Source: Pseudoduganella ginsengisoli
Lineage (GTDB): Bacteria > Pseudomonadota > Gammaproteobacteria > Burkholderiales > Burkholderiaceae_D
Length of the DNA: 64,000 nt
Assembly (NCBI RefSeq): GCF_009720865.1
Contig: NZ_WNLA01000008.1
Span: 1-64,000 of the forward strand
Reading direction: 5' to 3'
Each line of letters starts with the position of its first letter. Position 1 is the stretch's first letter. A program made the position numbers and the translations under genes. Below are positions 46,100-56,257 of the stretch, one piece after another. The notes under the pieces are model-generated. The model made no database searches, was not told where the DNA came from, and saw only the letters and a list, made by a program, of their open reading frames with translations.

Positions 46100-49000
46100 T
46101 GGATTCCTTTCTATGGGCGTGGGTGACTAAATATTGCAGATGGTTTCGCTCTGCATAACTCATATCTGACAGCAATCTTTGCTGTGGCTTTACTTTTTCA
46201 ATGTCCCCGGTGCAGGCAAAAGACCGTATATATGGCGCTATTATCCAATAGTCTTTGGTGTTTTCGGAGAATGGTTGCAATATATTTTGAACTTTCTTGC
46301 ACTTCGAAATGGATTCGGCTGGTTTCTTCTCATCCAGGCTAAGGTCAGCATCGATCAGTATTGCTTCAGATAAATAAGCTAAAATTGATGCGTCGCTTTT
46401 GTTCTGCTCATGCTGTTGTTGTAGGGTTGCAATCGAATTGTTGACTGCGTGCCTTGCTAAAACAAATTCTTCAGCATTAGCCAGAAAATGTGCTTTTTTA
46501 TACAGGGCGCGGGCATTCATCACTGCAAAATCAGAACGCTTGGGGGCCGAAGCCATTAGAGCTTCCAAACGCTTTAGAAGGATATCCAGCCTATCCAGAC
46601 CTTCTTTTTCTTTTTTGCTATCAATATCGGTGTCAATTAAGCGTAATTGAACGCGCAACAGCGCAAACTCCCAATTTTTATTGGAAGAATCAATTGCAGT
46701 CAGATCCTTCATTATTTTCTCCGCTTGGCGTAACTCGCTGCCAGCGGATGGGATTTCGCCCTGAATAAAACGCAGATCCGCGCTGAAAGCCTGTGCAATT
46801 GCTAAACGGTACGAAATGGTTGTGTCATTTGGAGACTCTGCGTGCATTGTCTCCAGTAGTGATTTTTGTTCCTGTATATATTTAGCTGCGGATATCAACT
46901 CACCTTGGCGTGACAATGAACTTCCCAGCCATGAGAGGCTATTTGCCAGTTCAAGCCGTACCTCGCGTCCGTTTGGAATCTTTGCTAGCACGCGCCGCTT
47001 AAGCTCGACTGATTTTTCAAAATGTGGAATCGCTTCTTTAAAATTTCCTCGCCGCACTGCAACTGAACCGAGATTGTTTTGGGCATAGGACTGTTCCAGC
47101 CACCCGTCGGCATCTGTGGGATTAAGCGCGATCAGCTGAACACTGAACTTGTCATAATCCATGAAGTAGCGTTGGGCTTCGCCAAGCTCATTCTTGTTCA
47201 AATAAATTTGTCCCAAGAGAAAAGCATTGGCCATCTTTAGCCTGAGCAAATCTTTCGTCGGCTTCGCATTTTTTTCCCATGCGGCGAGCATAGTTTCAGA
47301 GGCTTGTAAGGCTTGGCTCGCAACCTCTGGTGCATTTTTCGCTATATTGACGTCCGCAATCAGTTGTAGGGCTTTAACGCGCTGCATCTGGGCGGTGCTT
47401 GATAAATCCTGATTGTCACTTGCCGTAAGATACGTGAGCGCTTTATTGCTGACATCGCTTAGCAAAGCAAGCTTGCCAAGCGGACGCAATTTATCCACAA
47501 AGTCTCCGAGCATGTAACTCATCAGGCCTTCCGCCTCGATCCGATGTTGCTCGGCATTAGCCTGTGCTCTCTTGGCGGTAATTCCCAAGACACCTGCTAA
47601 GACTGCCAAGAGGCATATCATTATCATGATGCCCACGCGGAGTCGTTCGCTCAGCTTCGCCCTGCGTTGGGAGGTAACGATGTACTCTTGCTCCTGAGCA
47701 GACAGCGAAAAACCGTCCAAAACTATCAAGTTGGCTGCCTGGTTAATGCGGCTACCAGGAGGAAGCAGCAAGTCACGCGGTTTGCCGGCAGCAACCCATT
47801 TGTCCGCATCTATGCTAATCCGGGTGCGCAGTTGTAAAGCATGGCGATGTTGCTCTATCCACTCGGACACTCTAGGCCAACGTCGAAGCAATGCTTCATG
47901 TGCCATTCCGAAGCAGGGGACATTTCCAGACAGTTCGCTCACGAACAGTCGGGCTTCGACGAGTGCTTGCAGCAATTCATTTGCGTCGGTATCTGGCAAG
48001 GCTGACCAAGGTATTCGGCGCGCCGTAACCGTGCCTTGTTTTTCGGAAACATCTACAATCAGAGATAGCACGCGAGGTAACGCTCGCGCTTTAGTGGAAT
48101 TTAAGCTTGCTACGACCTGCTCAGCGCGAACAGCGATTGCGCCCTCAATACCGCCTAATTGCCGTAAAGTCTCCAGTCGTAATGTCCCATCCTCTGCGCG
48201 CTGTCGATAAAGTTCGTTCAGCGTGTATTGAAGCAAAGGCAACGTATCCGGACTCCCCCGCGCCGCATCACACAGCACGTCATCCAGCGAAGCCCCCGTA
48301 GCTGGATCCACCTCAAACTTCAACCCAGCCACCTTGGCCGGCATCCGCACCATCTGCGCAATCTCCGCCCCATCCGGCGGATTCAAGTCAAAGTGCCCGC
48401 CGCGCGCCTTCAGCGCCATCAACGCTGGCAGCGCAATCACTTCCGGATAAAAATCATTCCGGCAAGCCAGCATCACCAGCACCGCTTTCGACCGCGCCAG
48501 ATGTTCCAAGACAGCAATAAACCGCACGCGAATCTCATCAGTGACGCCCGGCGCCCGGAAAATCGCCTCGAGCCGGTCCACAAACAAGCCGATTTTGATC
48601 CTTCCGGAAGCTTCCCTTAACCTTCCGGCAATGGTTTCAGCATCAGAAGATTCCAGCCAGCGCCCCAATCCCTCGGCATTGTCACCAGCGAACAACAGTT
48701 GCCCGCCCACTTCCGCGTCGATCAGCACAGCAGCCAGCGCCTGGAACAAATTTCCATCCGCCAGGTCCGCGCAATCCATATATAAGGTGCACGCCAGCGC
48801 CACGGGTTCGCCTGAGCCGGTACGCGAAGCCATCAGCCCCGGCAGCAGGCCGGCACGCACCAAAGAAGTCTTGCCTGACCCGGAAGGTCCCAGCACCAGC
48901 GCCATCGCGCAGCCTTCGGAAGCTTGCTGCAGCACCAGCTCGCGCAATTGCGCAGTCGCCTGCATGCGCCCAAAGAAGATGGCCGCATGGCTTTCCTGGA

Positions 49001-49376
49001 ATGATTCCAGCCCGCGGAAGGGAGAACCTTGCTGCCAGGAACCTTCCAAAGCCGCTTCTTCCGACAGGACAGGTGCGATGGCGCGGTAGCCGCGCTTGCG
49101 GACAGTTTCGATATAGCGGGGTTCGGACGCGGAATCGCCCAGCGCACGGCGCAGTTGGGTGATGGCTTTGTGGATGGGGTTGTCACCCAGTTCGGCATTG
49201 CCCCAGCAGGCTTGCAGCAATTCTTCCGGAGGGATGACGGCGCCTGCGTGGCGGCACAAGTACCGCAACACATCCATGGCCTTGGGCTCGACAGCCGCTG
49301 CCGTATCGCCGTTACGCAGCGTATTGCTGTCTGGATCAATCTGCCAATCGCCGAAGCGGAACCCGTTTTCGCTCAT
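46092..49376 (-). CDS. Winged-helix / STAND ATPase / TM / TPR regulator
   Basis: The 1094-residue product combines an OmpR/CadC-type winged helix (about 8-103; AITQLRRALGDSASEPRYIE, TVRKRGYRA) with a STAND-class ATPase: Walker A GPSGSGKTS at 163-171 and Walker B LFVDRLEAIF at 264-273. A membrane helix follows at about 580-600 (GIMIMICLLAVLAGVLGIT), then about 490 residues of TPR-like helical repeats (AQRYFMDYDKFSVQL, NNLGSVAVRRGNFKEAIPHF). If the TM is real, the DNA-binding/ATPase part is cytoplasmic and the repeats lie outside, a one-component sensor design. GC content drops sharply near 48240 (residue about 379). Start ATG 49376 gives an intact wing-helix. Confidence 0.85.
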   Translation of the reverse strand: MSENGFRFGDWQIDPDSNTLRNGDTAAAVEPKAMDVLRYLCRHAGAVIPPEELLQACWGNAELGDNPIHKAITQLRRALGDSASEPRYIETVRKRGYRAIAPVLSEEAALEGSWQQGSPFRGLESFQESHAAIFFGRMQATAQLRELVLQQASEGCAMALVLGPSGSGKTSLVRAGLLPGLMASRTGSGEPVALACTLYMDCADLADGNLFQALAAVLIDAEVGGQLLFAGDNAEGLGRWLESSDAETIAGRLREASGRIKIGLFVDRLEAIFRAPGVTDEIRVRFIAVLEHLARSKAVLVMLACRNDFYPEVIALPALMALKARGGHFDLNPPDGAEIAQMVRMPAKVAGLKFEVDPATGASLDDVLCDAARGSPDTLPLLQYTLNELYRQRAEDGTLRLETLRQLGGIEGAIAVRAEQVVASLNSTKARALPRVLSLIVDVSEKQGTVTARRIPWSALPDTDANELLQALVEARLFVSELSGNVPCFGMAHEALLRRWPRVSEWIEQHRHALQLRTRISIDADKWVAAGKPRDLLLPPGSRINQAANLIVLDGFSLSAQEQEYIVTSQRRAKLSERLRVGIMIMICLLAVLAGVLGITAKRAQANAEQHRIEAEGLMSYMLGDFVDKLRPLGKLALLSDVSNKALTYLTASDNQDLSSTAQMQRVKALQLIADVNIAKNAPEVASQALQASETMLAAWEKNAKPTKDLLRLKMANAFLLGQIYLNKNELGEAQRYFMDYDKFSVQLIALNPTDADGWLEQSYAQNNLGSVAVRRGNFKEAIPHFEKSVELKRRVLAKIPNGREVRLELANSLSWLGSSLSRQGELISAAKYIQEQKSLLETMHAESPNDTTISYRLAIAQAFSADLRFIQGEIPSAGSELRQAEKIMKDLTAIDSSNKNWEFALLRVQLRLIDTDIDSKKEKEGLDRLDILLKRLEALMASAPKRSDFAVMNARALYKKAHFLANAEEFVLARHAVNNSIATLQQQHEQNKSDASILAYLSEAILIDADLSLDEKKPAESISKCKKVQNILQPFSENTKDYWIIAPYIRSFACTGDIEKVKPQQRLLSDMSYAERNHLQYLVTHAHRKESNE

Positions 49377-49424
49377 TCACCGCCGCCCACATAAAAATGA
49401 TTTCTTTGTAAATCAGGGACTTAT

Positions 49425-49449
49425 GCCTTCCGGAAGGTTGCCGGAAGGC
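49425..49449. promoter_or_regulatory. Inverted repeat in the divergent promoter region, candidate operator
   Basis: Nine-base perfect arms GCCTTCCGG/CCGGAAGGC with a seven-base spacer, the left half itself being part of the palindrome CCTTCCGGAAGG. It lies mid-way in the 149-base gap between the STAND regulator and the P47-like gene. A second repeat GTTGCA/TGCAAC is at 49458-49479. It is a good candidate for the winged-helix binding site. Confidence 0.5.
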
Positions 49450-49525
49450 GGAAGAATGTTGCACTCGTTAAATTGCAACTGTTCCGGTCAAACAATCTTA
49501 GCACTCCCCCAACAAGGATAGTAAC

Positions 49526-51235
49526 ATGTCTAACATTTCCATGTTTACCATAAGCAACTCTTTCGAGAGTATGGGCGCACATGGGCTTAATTCCCAGCAG
49601 GAAACCAGCAAGGCACCTCAAGCGGCGCTCGATGGCTTTGATTTCGTGTGGGCGTTGCAACCTGCTGTGGTAAATCGGCAACTTGCCATGATGCAACATG
49701 CTGGTTTCATTCCGCAGGCCGTTAACGCCGGCGACCCGGACCAAACCGGTCTGATGATAGGCGGAGAAGGCAATGACCGCGCTGTACTGGCAGCGCCGGA
49801 AATCCATTTTGAAACAGGCTTGCCACGCACTGCCGCGCTCGTGCTGACGTTTGTCGGCGGCAACATGATCATTCCCAACGGCTATGCTGGCGGCGACGTT
49901 TTGCGCCAGCCGCTGGCCGGGTGGCGGTTGGCGTTCCAGGTGCGTATTCAATTGCAATCCGTGCCGATGCGCGATTTGTTAAATGGCGCTGCGCCGGCAG
50001 TTCCTTCCAGCGTCAACCGCCTTGGGCGGTTCGACGAGGCGTATTACCGCGTGCAAGCTGCGATGCTGGATTTTGAGCAAAGCGATTTAACGCAGGCTGA
50101 TGCGCTCAATACGCATTTAAATACTGACAACGAATTTATAGCGAACCGGTTTACCGCTGTAGTGGGGCGTTGGCTGAAACAACTGGCCGCCAATGGCAAT
50201 CCTTTCGTGCTGGGCTACGTTGTCACGCGCAAGACACATGCGACCGATATTCTCGACCGTATGCAACCTTCCGGCGCCAACCTTGCCGCCCATGGCAGTT
50301 TGAATTTCCTGCAAGTGATGGGCGACCGCAAAATCGCCCACGACCCCAAACTGTATGGCGTCCATGCCGGGCATTTCAACACGGCGCCGGCCGAAGGCGG
50401 CGTGGGCAAACTGGTGATTGCCCGCCATACATTTTTCAACGAATTCATCCGGCCCTTGCTGGTGGAACCCATCAGGGCGCGGCTGGCGTCGCTGCCGGAT
50501 TATGTGCACGCGCGGCGGGCGCAAGGCGATGAACTGGACCGCATGGAATCGCTGAATGAGAAATCTGGCGCCATGGCGACACTGGATAACGGCGCGCGTG
50601 CTGATTTCGTACCCGAAACCAGCGGCTGGCGCTACCGCGACCATGTGTTGCTGCACTGGCACGAAGGCGGCGAGCGGTCGCATGACCGCGAATCGGAACA
50701 GGACTGGCAATTTCACATCTGCGTGTCGAACCAGGCCGATGCCGAAGGCGTCGAACGGCTGACCTTTGACCTCAGCAGTTCACTGATGCGTTATGAGTGG
50801 GACCGCATCAACCAGAAAAGCGGGCCATTCGTGCGCAAGACCTATGCCGGCAAAGGATGGGCGCGCACCACCATGCAGTGGTCGCTGCGGCTGCAATGTG
50901 TGCCATCGGCGCGCGGCAGCATAGCACTGAACGTCAGCGGGCGCCTGGCGCCGGCGGTTACGGATTCCGGCGTGCTTGGCGTGTACGTGGTGTCCGATGC
51001 GCGTTCTCACTTACTGAACATGAACAAGATCAGCAACGATTGGGACGGCAATGCGGCGGGGATGGCGGCGCTGCAGCAAACCGTCGTGGCGCAATTCGGC
51101 GCGGCCGTGGCGGCAATGTTCGGGCAAGCCGCGGGCCACCTGGTGCTGCCGGCCGGGCCGCAACTGGCTTACCGGGGCGTGAAGCTGAATAGCGAAGGCA
51201 ATATTGAACTGGAACTGGCTCACGAGGAGCGTTAA
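49526..51235 (+). CDS. P47/TULIP-like protein, tentative
   Basis: The 569-residue product lacks a signal peptide. Near residue 37 the sequence GFDFVWALQPAVVNRQL resembles the start of clostridial P47/OrfX-type TULIP (lipid-binding) domains, and the extreme C-terminus (LVLPAGPQLAYRGVKLNSEG, then NIELELAHEE) matches the end of that fold. The match is by eye. Such proteins bind lipids in other systems; the role here is unknown. An AAGGA lies before the ATG. The next gene starts two bases after the stop. It is divergent from the STAND regulator. Confidence 0.6.
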   Translation: MSNISMFTISNSFESMGAHGLNSQQETSKAPQAALDGFDFVWALQPAVVNRQLAMMQHAGFIPQAVNAGDPDQTGLMIGGEGNDRAVLAAPEIHFETGLPRTAALVLTFVGGNMIIPNGYAGGDVLRQPLAGWRLAFQVRIQLQSVPMRDLLNGAAPAVPSSVNRLGRFDEAYYRVQAAMLDFEQSDLTQADALNTHLNTDNEFIANRFTAVVGRWLKQLAANGNPFVLGYVVTRKTHATDILDRMQPSGANLAAHGSLNFLQVMGDRKIAHDPKLYGVHAGHFNTAPAEGGVGKLVIARHTFFNEFIRPLLVEPIRARLASLPDYVHARRAQGDELDRMESLNEKSGAMATLDNGARADFVPETSGWRYRDHVLLHWHEGGERSHDRESEQDWQFHICVSNQADAEGVERLTFDLSSSLMRYEWDRINQKSGPFVRKTYAGKGWARTTMQWSLRLQCVPSARGSIALNVSGRLAPAVTDSGVLGVYVVSDARSHLLNMNKISNDWDGNAAGMAALQQTVVAQFGAAVAAMFGQAAGHLVLPAGPQLAYRGVKLNSEGNIELELAHEER

Positions 51236-51237
51236 TT

Positions 51238-52809
51238 ATGAGTGCAAATCTGGCGGCACTGGCAATTGAAGGCATGACGCGCAAGGCTGCGCTGGCACGG
51301 CGCAAGGTGGATGGGCTGGGTGGTGCAACGGCGTCGGGCGCGGTGGGGTATGCGGCGGCGCGCGTGGCGCGCATCGTGCTGCGGCGCGAACCAGTGAATG
51401 ATGAAGTGCTGCGCTGGACGTCGATCTTCGCATCGCAGCCTTGTGCCGCACGAGGCCGCGCCGAGTTGGCAATTGCCTTGCTGGCTTTGCCGGAAACCGC
51501 GCAGCTCGATGCGCCGGAGCGGCTGGCGCGCAGCTATGACGCCGTCATGGGGCGCTACGACACGAACAATATCAACGCCTCCCATGGGCTGGATGCATTG
51601 CTGCAGCGCCTTGCGGTGGAAGGGCTGTCGGAAACGGAAATGATCCGCCTGCATTTTGTGCGCATGCATGACATCGAGCGCAGCGGCAGCCGCAGCATGC
51701 CGTGCGCGGCGCCAGTTGATGCGCGCCGTCCGTTCTTTGCGCTGCGTGACAGCCACGGCATGCCGCTGGTGTTTGCCGTTGGCGCCAATGGCCACTTGCA
51801 CTTGTTCCGGCGCACCGCATTTGGCAACTGGTCGCAAACCGATTTGAGCGCGGCGTTGCCGGCATTTGATTCCCGCGCGTCGGTAATTGAATGTATCGAT
51901 ATGCGGCAGGGAGCCGATGGCGCGATCGCGGTCGCGCTGGCTGTGTCCAGGCGCAGCGGCGATGGGGGATGTGCGCTGTATGCTGCGGCCGGTTTGGCCG
52001 CTTCGCTTGATGAAGCCGGATGGGTTTCCGCCTTTGCCGCGATGCCGGAACGCCGGCGCGGCTTGCCCGATGGCGCAACCGTCAACAGCCTGGCGCTGGG
52101 ACCTGTGCTGCCGGGGGCTGCGGCCATGGTGCTGGTGACGGCGGATACGCCGGACGGGGAAGGGCGCTGGTATTTCAATGCGGCCAATCCCGTGACGGCA
52201 ATCATGCCGCTGCCGCAAGGATCGGATCCACTGGCCATCGGCTGCTACCGTTTGCCCGGTGCGTGGTCGCTGGCCAAGGATGGTTCGGCACTGTCGTTTG
52301 TATCGTTCCCTGACCCGTTCAACTGGGGCATCGACATTGCGTACCAGGCGATTCCGCGGCGCGCGTGCAGTTTCGTACTGGCGCCGGGTTCTGTGCCCAA
52401 TGTGCCGGACGTGTATGTGGCGGGCGACGGCATCGTCGTGTACCGGGGCGGGCATACGCTGCCGCTGAAAGTTGCCGATACGCGTGGCGCGCGTCTCGTG
52501 TGGTGCGGGCAGGATGCGCAGGCGGAACACATCGCGTACTCCGATGGTTCTGGCGGGTTGTGGCTGGTGTCGCGCGCCGTCGGTTCGTCATGGGGCCGGC
52601 CGCATGCTGTGGGCGAATCGCTGGTGGCGACCAGCCTGTGCGTGGACAGTGAAACAGGCGGCGTGCATGCGGTCGGCGTGACGCCGGGCGGTGCGTTGAT
52701 GTGGATGCGGGTGCGCGGGGGCGGGGAGGTCGTCAGCTGCGAGGAAATTGCGCAGTTGGCGGTATGGGAAGGGGAAGAAGAAGCGGCGGAGTTCGGGACA
52801 GCAGCATAA
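51238..52809 (+). CDS. Unknown protein with helical N-terminus and propeller-like repeats
   Basis: I do not recognise this family. The 523-residue product has an N-terminal helical region (about 1-150) and a Gly/aromatic-rich rest with repeats of the type ALRDSHGMPLVFAVGANGHL, HLFRRTAFGNW, suggestive of a beta propeller. No signal peptide is visible. The ribosome-binding site lies inside the end of the preceding gene (GAGGAG), and the spacing of two bases implies coupling, so it very likely works with the P47-like protein. Confidence 0.7.
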   Translation: MSANLAALAIEGMTRKAALARRKVDGLGGATASGAVGYAAARVARIVLRREPVNDEVLRWTSIFASQPCAARGRAELAIALLALPETAQLDAPERLARSYDAVMGRYDTNNINASHGLDALLQRLAVEGLSETEMIRLHFVRMHDIERSGSRSMPCAAPVDARRPFFALRDSHGMPLVFAVGANGHLHLFRRTAFGNWSQTDLSAALPAFDSRASVIECIDMRQGADGAIAVALAVSRRSGDGGCALYAAAGLAASLDEAGWVSAFAAMPERRRGLPDGATVNSLALGPVLPGAAAMVLVTADTPDGEGRWYFNAANPVTAIMPLPQGSDPLAIGCYRLPGAWSLAKDGSALSFVSFPDPFNWGIDIAYQAIPRRACSFVLAPGSVPNVPDVYVAGDGIVVYRGGHTLPLKVADTRGARLVWCGQDAQAEHIAYSDGSGGLWLVSRAVGSSWGRPHAVGESLVATSLCVDSETGGVHAVGVTPGGALMWMRVRGGGEVVSCEEIAQLAVWEGEEEAAEFGTAA

Positions 52810-52819
52810 GCTGAGAAAG

Positions 52820-52847
52820 CGTCATCCCCGCGCAGGCGGGGATGACG
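52820..52847. repeat. Copy of the dispersed inverted repeat between convergent genes
   Basis: A perfect 12-base inverted repeat (CGTCATCCCCGC/GCGGGGATGACG, loop GCAG) of the same family as the pheS/pheT element. It lies between the convergent ends of the propeller-like gene and gcvP and may serve as a shared transcription end. Confidence 0.8.
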
Positions 52848-52854
52848 AGACTAC

Positions 52855-55749
52855 TTACTCGTAATCGCTGATCGGCGCGCAGCTGCAGAACAGGTTACGG
52901 TCGCCGTACACGTTGTCGGCACGGCCTACCGATGGCCAGTACTTGTTACGGCGCAGCGATGGCACCGGGTACGCCGCCACTTCGCGGCTGTACTTGCGGT
53001 CCCAATTGTCCGATACCAGCACTTCAGCCGTGTGCGGCGCGAACTTCAGCGGGTTGTTGGCCTTGTCGAATTCACCGCTTTCCACTTTGGCGATTTCGGC
53101 ACGGATCGCAATCATCGCGTCGATGAAGCGGTCCAGTTCCGCCTTGGCTTCCGATTCGGTCGGCTCGATCATCAGGGTGCCAGGAACCGGGAAGCTCATG
53201 GTCGGCGCGTGGAAGCCGAAGTCCATCAGGCGCTTGGCCACGTCTTCATTCGAAATGCCGGTGGCATCGGTCAGAGGACGCAGGTCCAGGATGCACTCGT
53301 GCGCCACCAGGCCGTCGTGGCCCGAGTACAGCACTGGGAAGTGCGGCGCCAGGCGGCGGGCGATGTAGTTCGCGTTCAGGATCGCGGTTTCCGTCGCGGC
53401 GGTCAAGCCTTCCGCGCCCATCATCGCGATGTACATCCACGAAATCGGCAAGATCGATGCGGAGCCGAACGGTGCGGCCGAAATCGAACCGATGCCGTCT
53501 TCGCTGCGCACGTAGCCGTTGGAACGCTGGTTAGGCAGGAATTTCGCCAGGTGCGCGCCGACGCCGATCGGGCCCACGCCAGGGCCGCCGCCGCCGTGCG
53601 GAATGCAGAAGGTCTTGTGCAGGTTCAGGTGCGATACGTCGCCGCCGAATGCGCCCGGACCGGCCACGCCGACCAGTGCATTCATGTTGGCGCCGTCCAC
53701 GTACACCTGGCCGCCGTGCGAGTGGATGATGTCGCACAGTTCCGTGATGCCGTCTTCGAACACGCCGTGGGTCGATGGATACGTCACCATCACGCACGCC
53801 AGGTTCTTGCTGTGCTGTTCTGCTTTGGCTTTCAAGTCAGCCAGGTCCACGTTGCCGCGCTCGTCGCAGGCGGTGACCACCACCTGCATGCCGACCATCT
53901 GGGCCGAAGCAGGGTTGGTGCCGTGTGCCGACGATGGGATCAGGCAGATATTGCGGTGGCCTTCGCCGCGCGACTGGTGGTACTTCTGGATCACCAGCAG
54001 GCCCGCGTATTCGCCCTGCGAGCCAGCGTTCGGCTGCAGCGATACGGCAGCGTAGCCGGTTACGGCGCACAGCATGTCTTCCAGCTGCGCGATCATTTCG
54101 CGGTAGCCGACGGTCTGGTCGTTTGGCGCGAACGGGTGGATGGTCGAGAATTCCGGCCACGTCACGGGAATCATTTCGCTGGTGGCGTTCAGCTTCATCG
54201 TGCACGAACCCAGCGGGATCATGGTGCGGTCCAGCGCCAGGTCCTTGTCGGCCAGCGAGCGCAGGTAGCGCAGCATTTCCGTTTCGGAATGGTAGCGGTT
54301 GAAGATCGGGTGCGTCAGGTAGGCGGACGAACGGCCCAGCGCTTCGTTGAAGCCGCGCTCCACGCCGGCTTCCACGGTGTCGAAGTCCGGAGCGGTGGCA
54401 GTCGAGTTGATACCGGCGGCGAAGATGGTCCACAAGGTGGCGATGTCTTCGCGGGTCGTGGTTTCATCCAGCGAGACGCCGACGTGGTGCGCGTCGATCT
54501 TGCGCAGGTTGACGCCGTTGGCGACAGCGGCTGCGTGCAGCGCGTCGGCATTGGCGGTCTTCACGGTCAGCGTGTCGAAGTACGAATCGTTGGCCAGGCT
54601 GTAGCCCAGGGTTTTCAGGTTGGCAGCCAGGATGCCGGTGAAGCGGTGTACGCGCTTGGCGATTTGCAGCAGGCCGGCCGGGCCGTGGTAGACCGCGTAC
54701 ATCGACGCGATGACAGCCAGCAGCACTTGCGCGGTGCAGATGTTGGACGTGGCTTTTTCGCGGCGGATGTGCTGTTCCCGGGTTTGCAGGGCCAGGCGGT
54801 AAGCCTTGTTGCCTTGCTGGTCGATGGTCACGCCGACCAGGCGGCCTGGCATCGAACGCTTGTATTCATCGCGGGTGGCCAGGTAGCCGGCGTGCGGGCC
54901 GCCGAAGCCCAGCGGTACGCCAAAGCGCTGCGAGTTGCCGACGACAACGTCGGCGCCCCATTCGCCTGGAGGCGTCAGCATGGTCAGGGCCAGCAGGTCG
55001 GCTGCCACCACCACCATCGCACCTGCGGCTTTCACGGTTTCTACGGCGGCGCGGTAGTCGCGCACGACGCCGTTCACGCCTGGGTATTGCAGCAGCACGC
55101 CGAATGCACCGGTGACGCCGGCCAGTTCCGACGGGTCAAACGTGCGCACTTCGATGCCCAGCGGCGTGGCGCGGGTCTGCACCACTTCCAGCGTTTGCGG
55201 CAGCACGTCGTTGGCCACGTAGAACACGTTGGACTTCGATTTGCCCACACGCTGGATCAGCGTCATGGCTTCCGCAGCGGCAGTGCCCTCGTCCAGCATC
55301 GACGAGTTGGCGATGCTCATGCCGGTCAGGTCGGTCACCACTTGCTGGAAGTTCAGAATGGCTTCCAGGCGGCCTTGCGAAATCTCTGGCTGGTATGGGG
55401 TGTAGGCGGTGTACCAGGCCGGGTTCTCGAAAATGTTGCGCAGGATAACGCCCGGGGTGTGGGTGTTGTAGTAACCCTGGCCGATCAAGGATTTCAGCAC
55501 CTTGTTCTTGCCGGCGATGGCTTTCAGCTTCGCCAGTGCTTCGGTTTCAGGCATCGATTCGGTGAACTGGCCCAGTGGCAGGGTGTTCTTGTTGCGGATC
55601 GATGGCGGAACGATGGCATCGATCAGCGCGGCGCGCGAGGCGTAGCCCAGCACGTCGAGCATTTGCTGCTGCTCGGCGGCGTCCGGGCCAATGTGGCGGG
55701 CGATGAATGCATCGCGGGCTTCGAGTTGGGTCAGGCTGGTACGGGTCAT
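52855..55749 (-). CDS. gcvP: Glycine dehydrogenase (decarboxylating), P protein
   Basis: PLP enzyme of the glycine cleavage system. ATG 55749 ([20 protein letters not shown]) gives the normal 964 residues; the frame extends upstream without support. The PLP lysine lies in [17 protein letters not shown]. It is the last gene of gcvTHP and carries a small intercistronic hairpin (55798-55817) upstream of its start. Length and both homologous halves are normal. Confidence 0.96.
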   Translation of the reverse strand: MTRTSLTQLEARDAFIARHIGPDAAEQQQMLDVLGYASRAALIDAIVPPSIRNKNTLPLGQFTESMPETEALAKLKAIAGKNKVLKSLIGQGYYNTHTPGVILRNIFENPAWYTAYTPYQPEISQGRLEAILNFQQVVTDLTGMSIANSSMLDEGTAAAEAMTLIQRVGKSKSNVFYVANDVLPQTLEVVQTRATPLGIEVRTFDPSELAGVTGAFGVLLQYPGVNGVVRDYRAAVETVKAAGAMVVVAADLLALTMLTPPGEWGADVVVGNSQRFGVPLGFGGPHAGYLATRDEYKRSMPGRLVGVTIDQQGNKAYRLALQTREQHIRREKATSNICTAQVLLAVIASMYAVYHGPAGLLQIAKRVHRFTGILAANLKTLGYSLANDSYFDTLTVKTANADALHAAAVANGVNLRKIDAHHVGVSLDETTTREDIATLWTIFAAGINSTATAPDFDTVEAGVERGFNEALGRSSAYLTHPIFNRYHSETEMLRYLRSLADKDLALDRTMIPLGSCTMKLNATSEMIPVTWPEFSTIHPFAPNDQTVGYREMIAQLEDMLCAVTGYAAVSLQPNAGSQGEYAGLLVIQKYHQSRGEGHRNICLIPSSAHGTNPASAQMVGMQVVVTACDERGNVDLADLKAKAEQHSKNLACVMVTYPSTHGVFEDGITELCDIIHSHGGQVYVDGANMNALVGVAGPGAFGGDVSHLNLHKTFCIPHGGGGPGVGPIGVGAHLAKFLPNQRSNGYVRSEDGIGSISAAPFGSASILPISWMYIAMMGAEGLTAATETAILNANYIARRLAPHFPVLYSGHDGLVAHECILDLRPLTDATGISNEDVAKRLMDFGFHAPTMSFPVPGTLMIEPTESEAKAELDRFIDAMIAIRAEIAKVESGEFDKANNPLKFAPHTAEVLVSDNWDRKYSREVAAYPVPSLRRNKYWPSVGRADNVYGDRNLFCSCAPISDYE

Positions 55750-55825
55750 GATAGCGGGGGGCAGAAGAGGAATATACGTGGACCGCAGGAAAACGAACGC
55801 CCGCATTAACGCGGGCGCAGAAGGA

Positions 55826-56209
55826 TTAACCTTCGGTGGTCTTGCCGTAAGCGGCAGCGTCCAGCAGGCTGTTGATCGCGGCGGCGTCGGCTGGCTTGAT
55901 CTTGAACAGCCATGCGCCGTACGCGTCGCTGTTGATCGATTCAGGTGCGTCCACCACGGCGTCGTTGACTGCGATCACTTCGCCGGAAACCGGCGCATAG
56001 ATGTCCGAAGCGGCTTTCACGGATTCCACCACGGCAGCGTCGTCGCCGGCGGTGTACGAATTGCCGACTTTCGGCAGTTCGACGAACACGATGTCGCCCA
56101 GCGCATCCTGCGCGAATTCAGTGATGCCGACGGTCAGGGTGCCGTCCGCCTCAGCGCGTACCCACTCGTGGGATGCGGTGTACTTCAGGTCTGCAGGAAT
56201 GTTGCTCAT
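55826..56209 (-). CDS. gcvH: Glycine cleavage system H protein
   Basis: Lipoyl carrier that shuttles the aminomethyl group. The 127-residue product has the lipoylated lysine K65 in [11 protein letters not shown]. It lies 48 bases after gcvT and 76 before gcvP. Full length. Confidence 0.97.
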   Translation of the reverse strand: MSNIPADLKYTASHEWVRAEADGTLTVGITEFAQDALGDIVFVELPKVGNSYTAGDDAAVVESVKAASDIYAPVSGEVIAVNDAVVDAPESINSDAYGAWLFKIKPADAAAINSLLDAAAYGKTTEG

Positions 56210-56257
56210 ATTGGCTCCAGTTGGGTTGTTGTTCGTTATGCCTAGTGCTGACTATGC

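Noticed and set aside
53032..55809. Very long plus-strand frame opposite gcvP
   Set aside because: The minus strand encodes a complete, normal GcvP. The plus frame is His/Arg/Val-rich and is a by-product of high GC.
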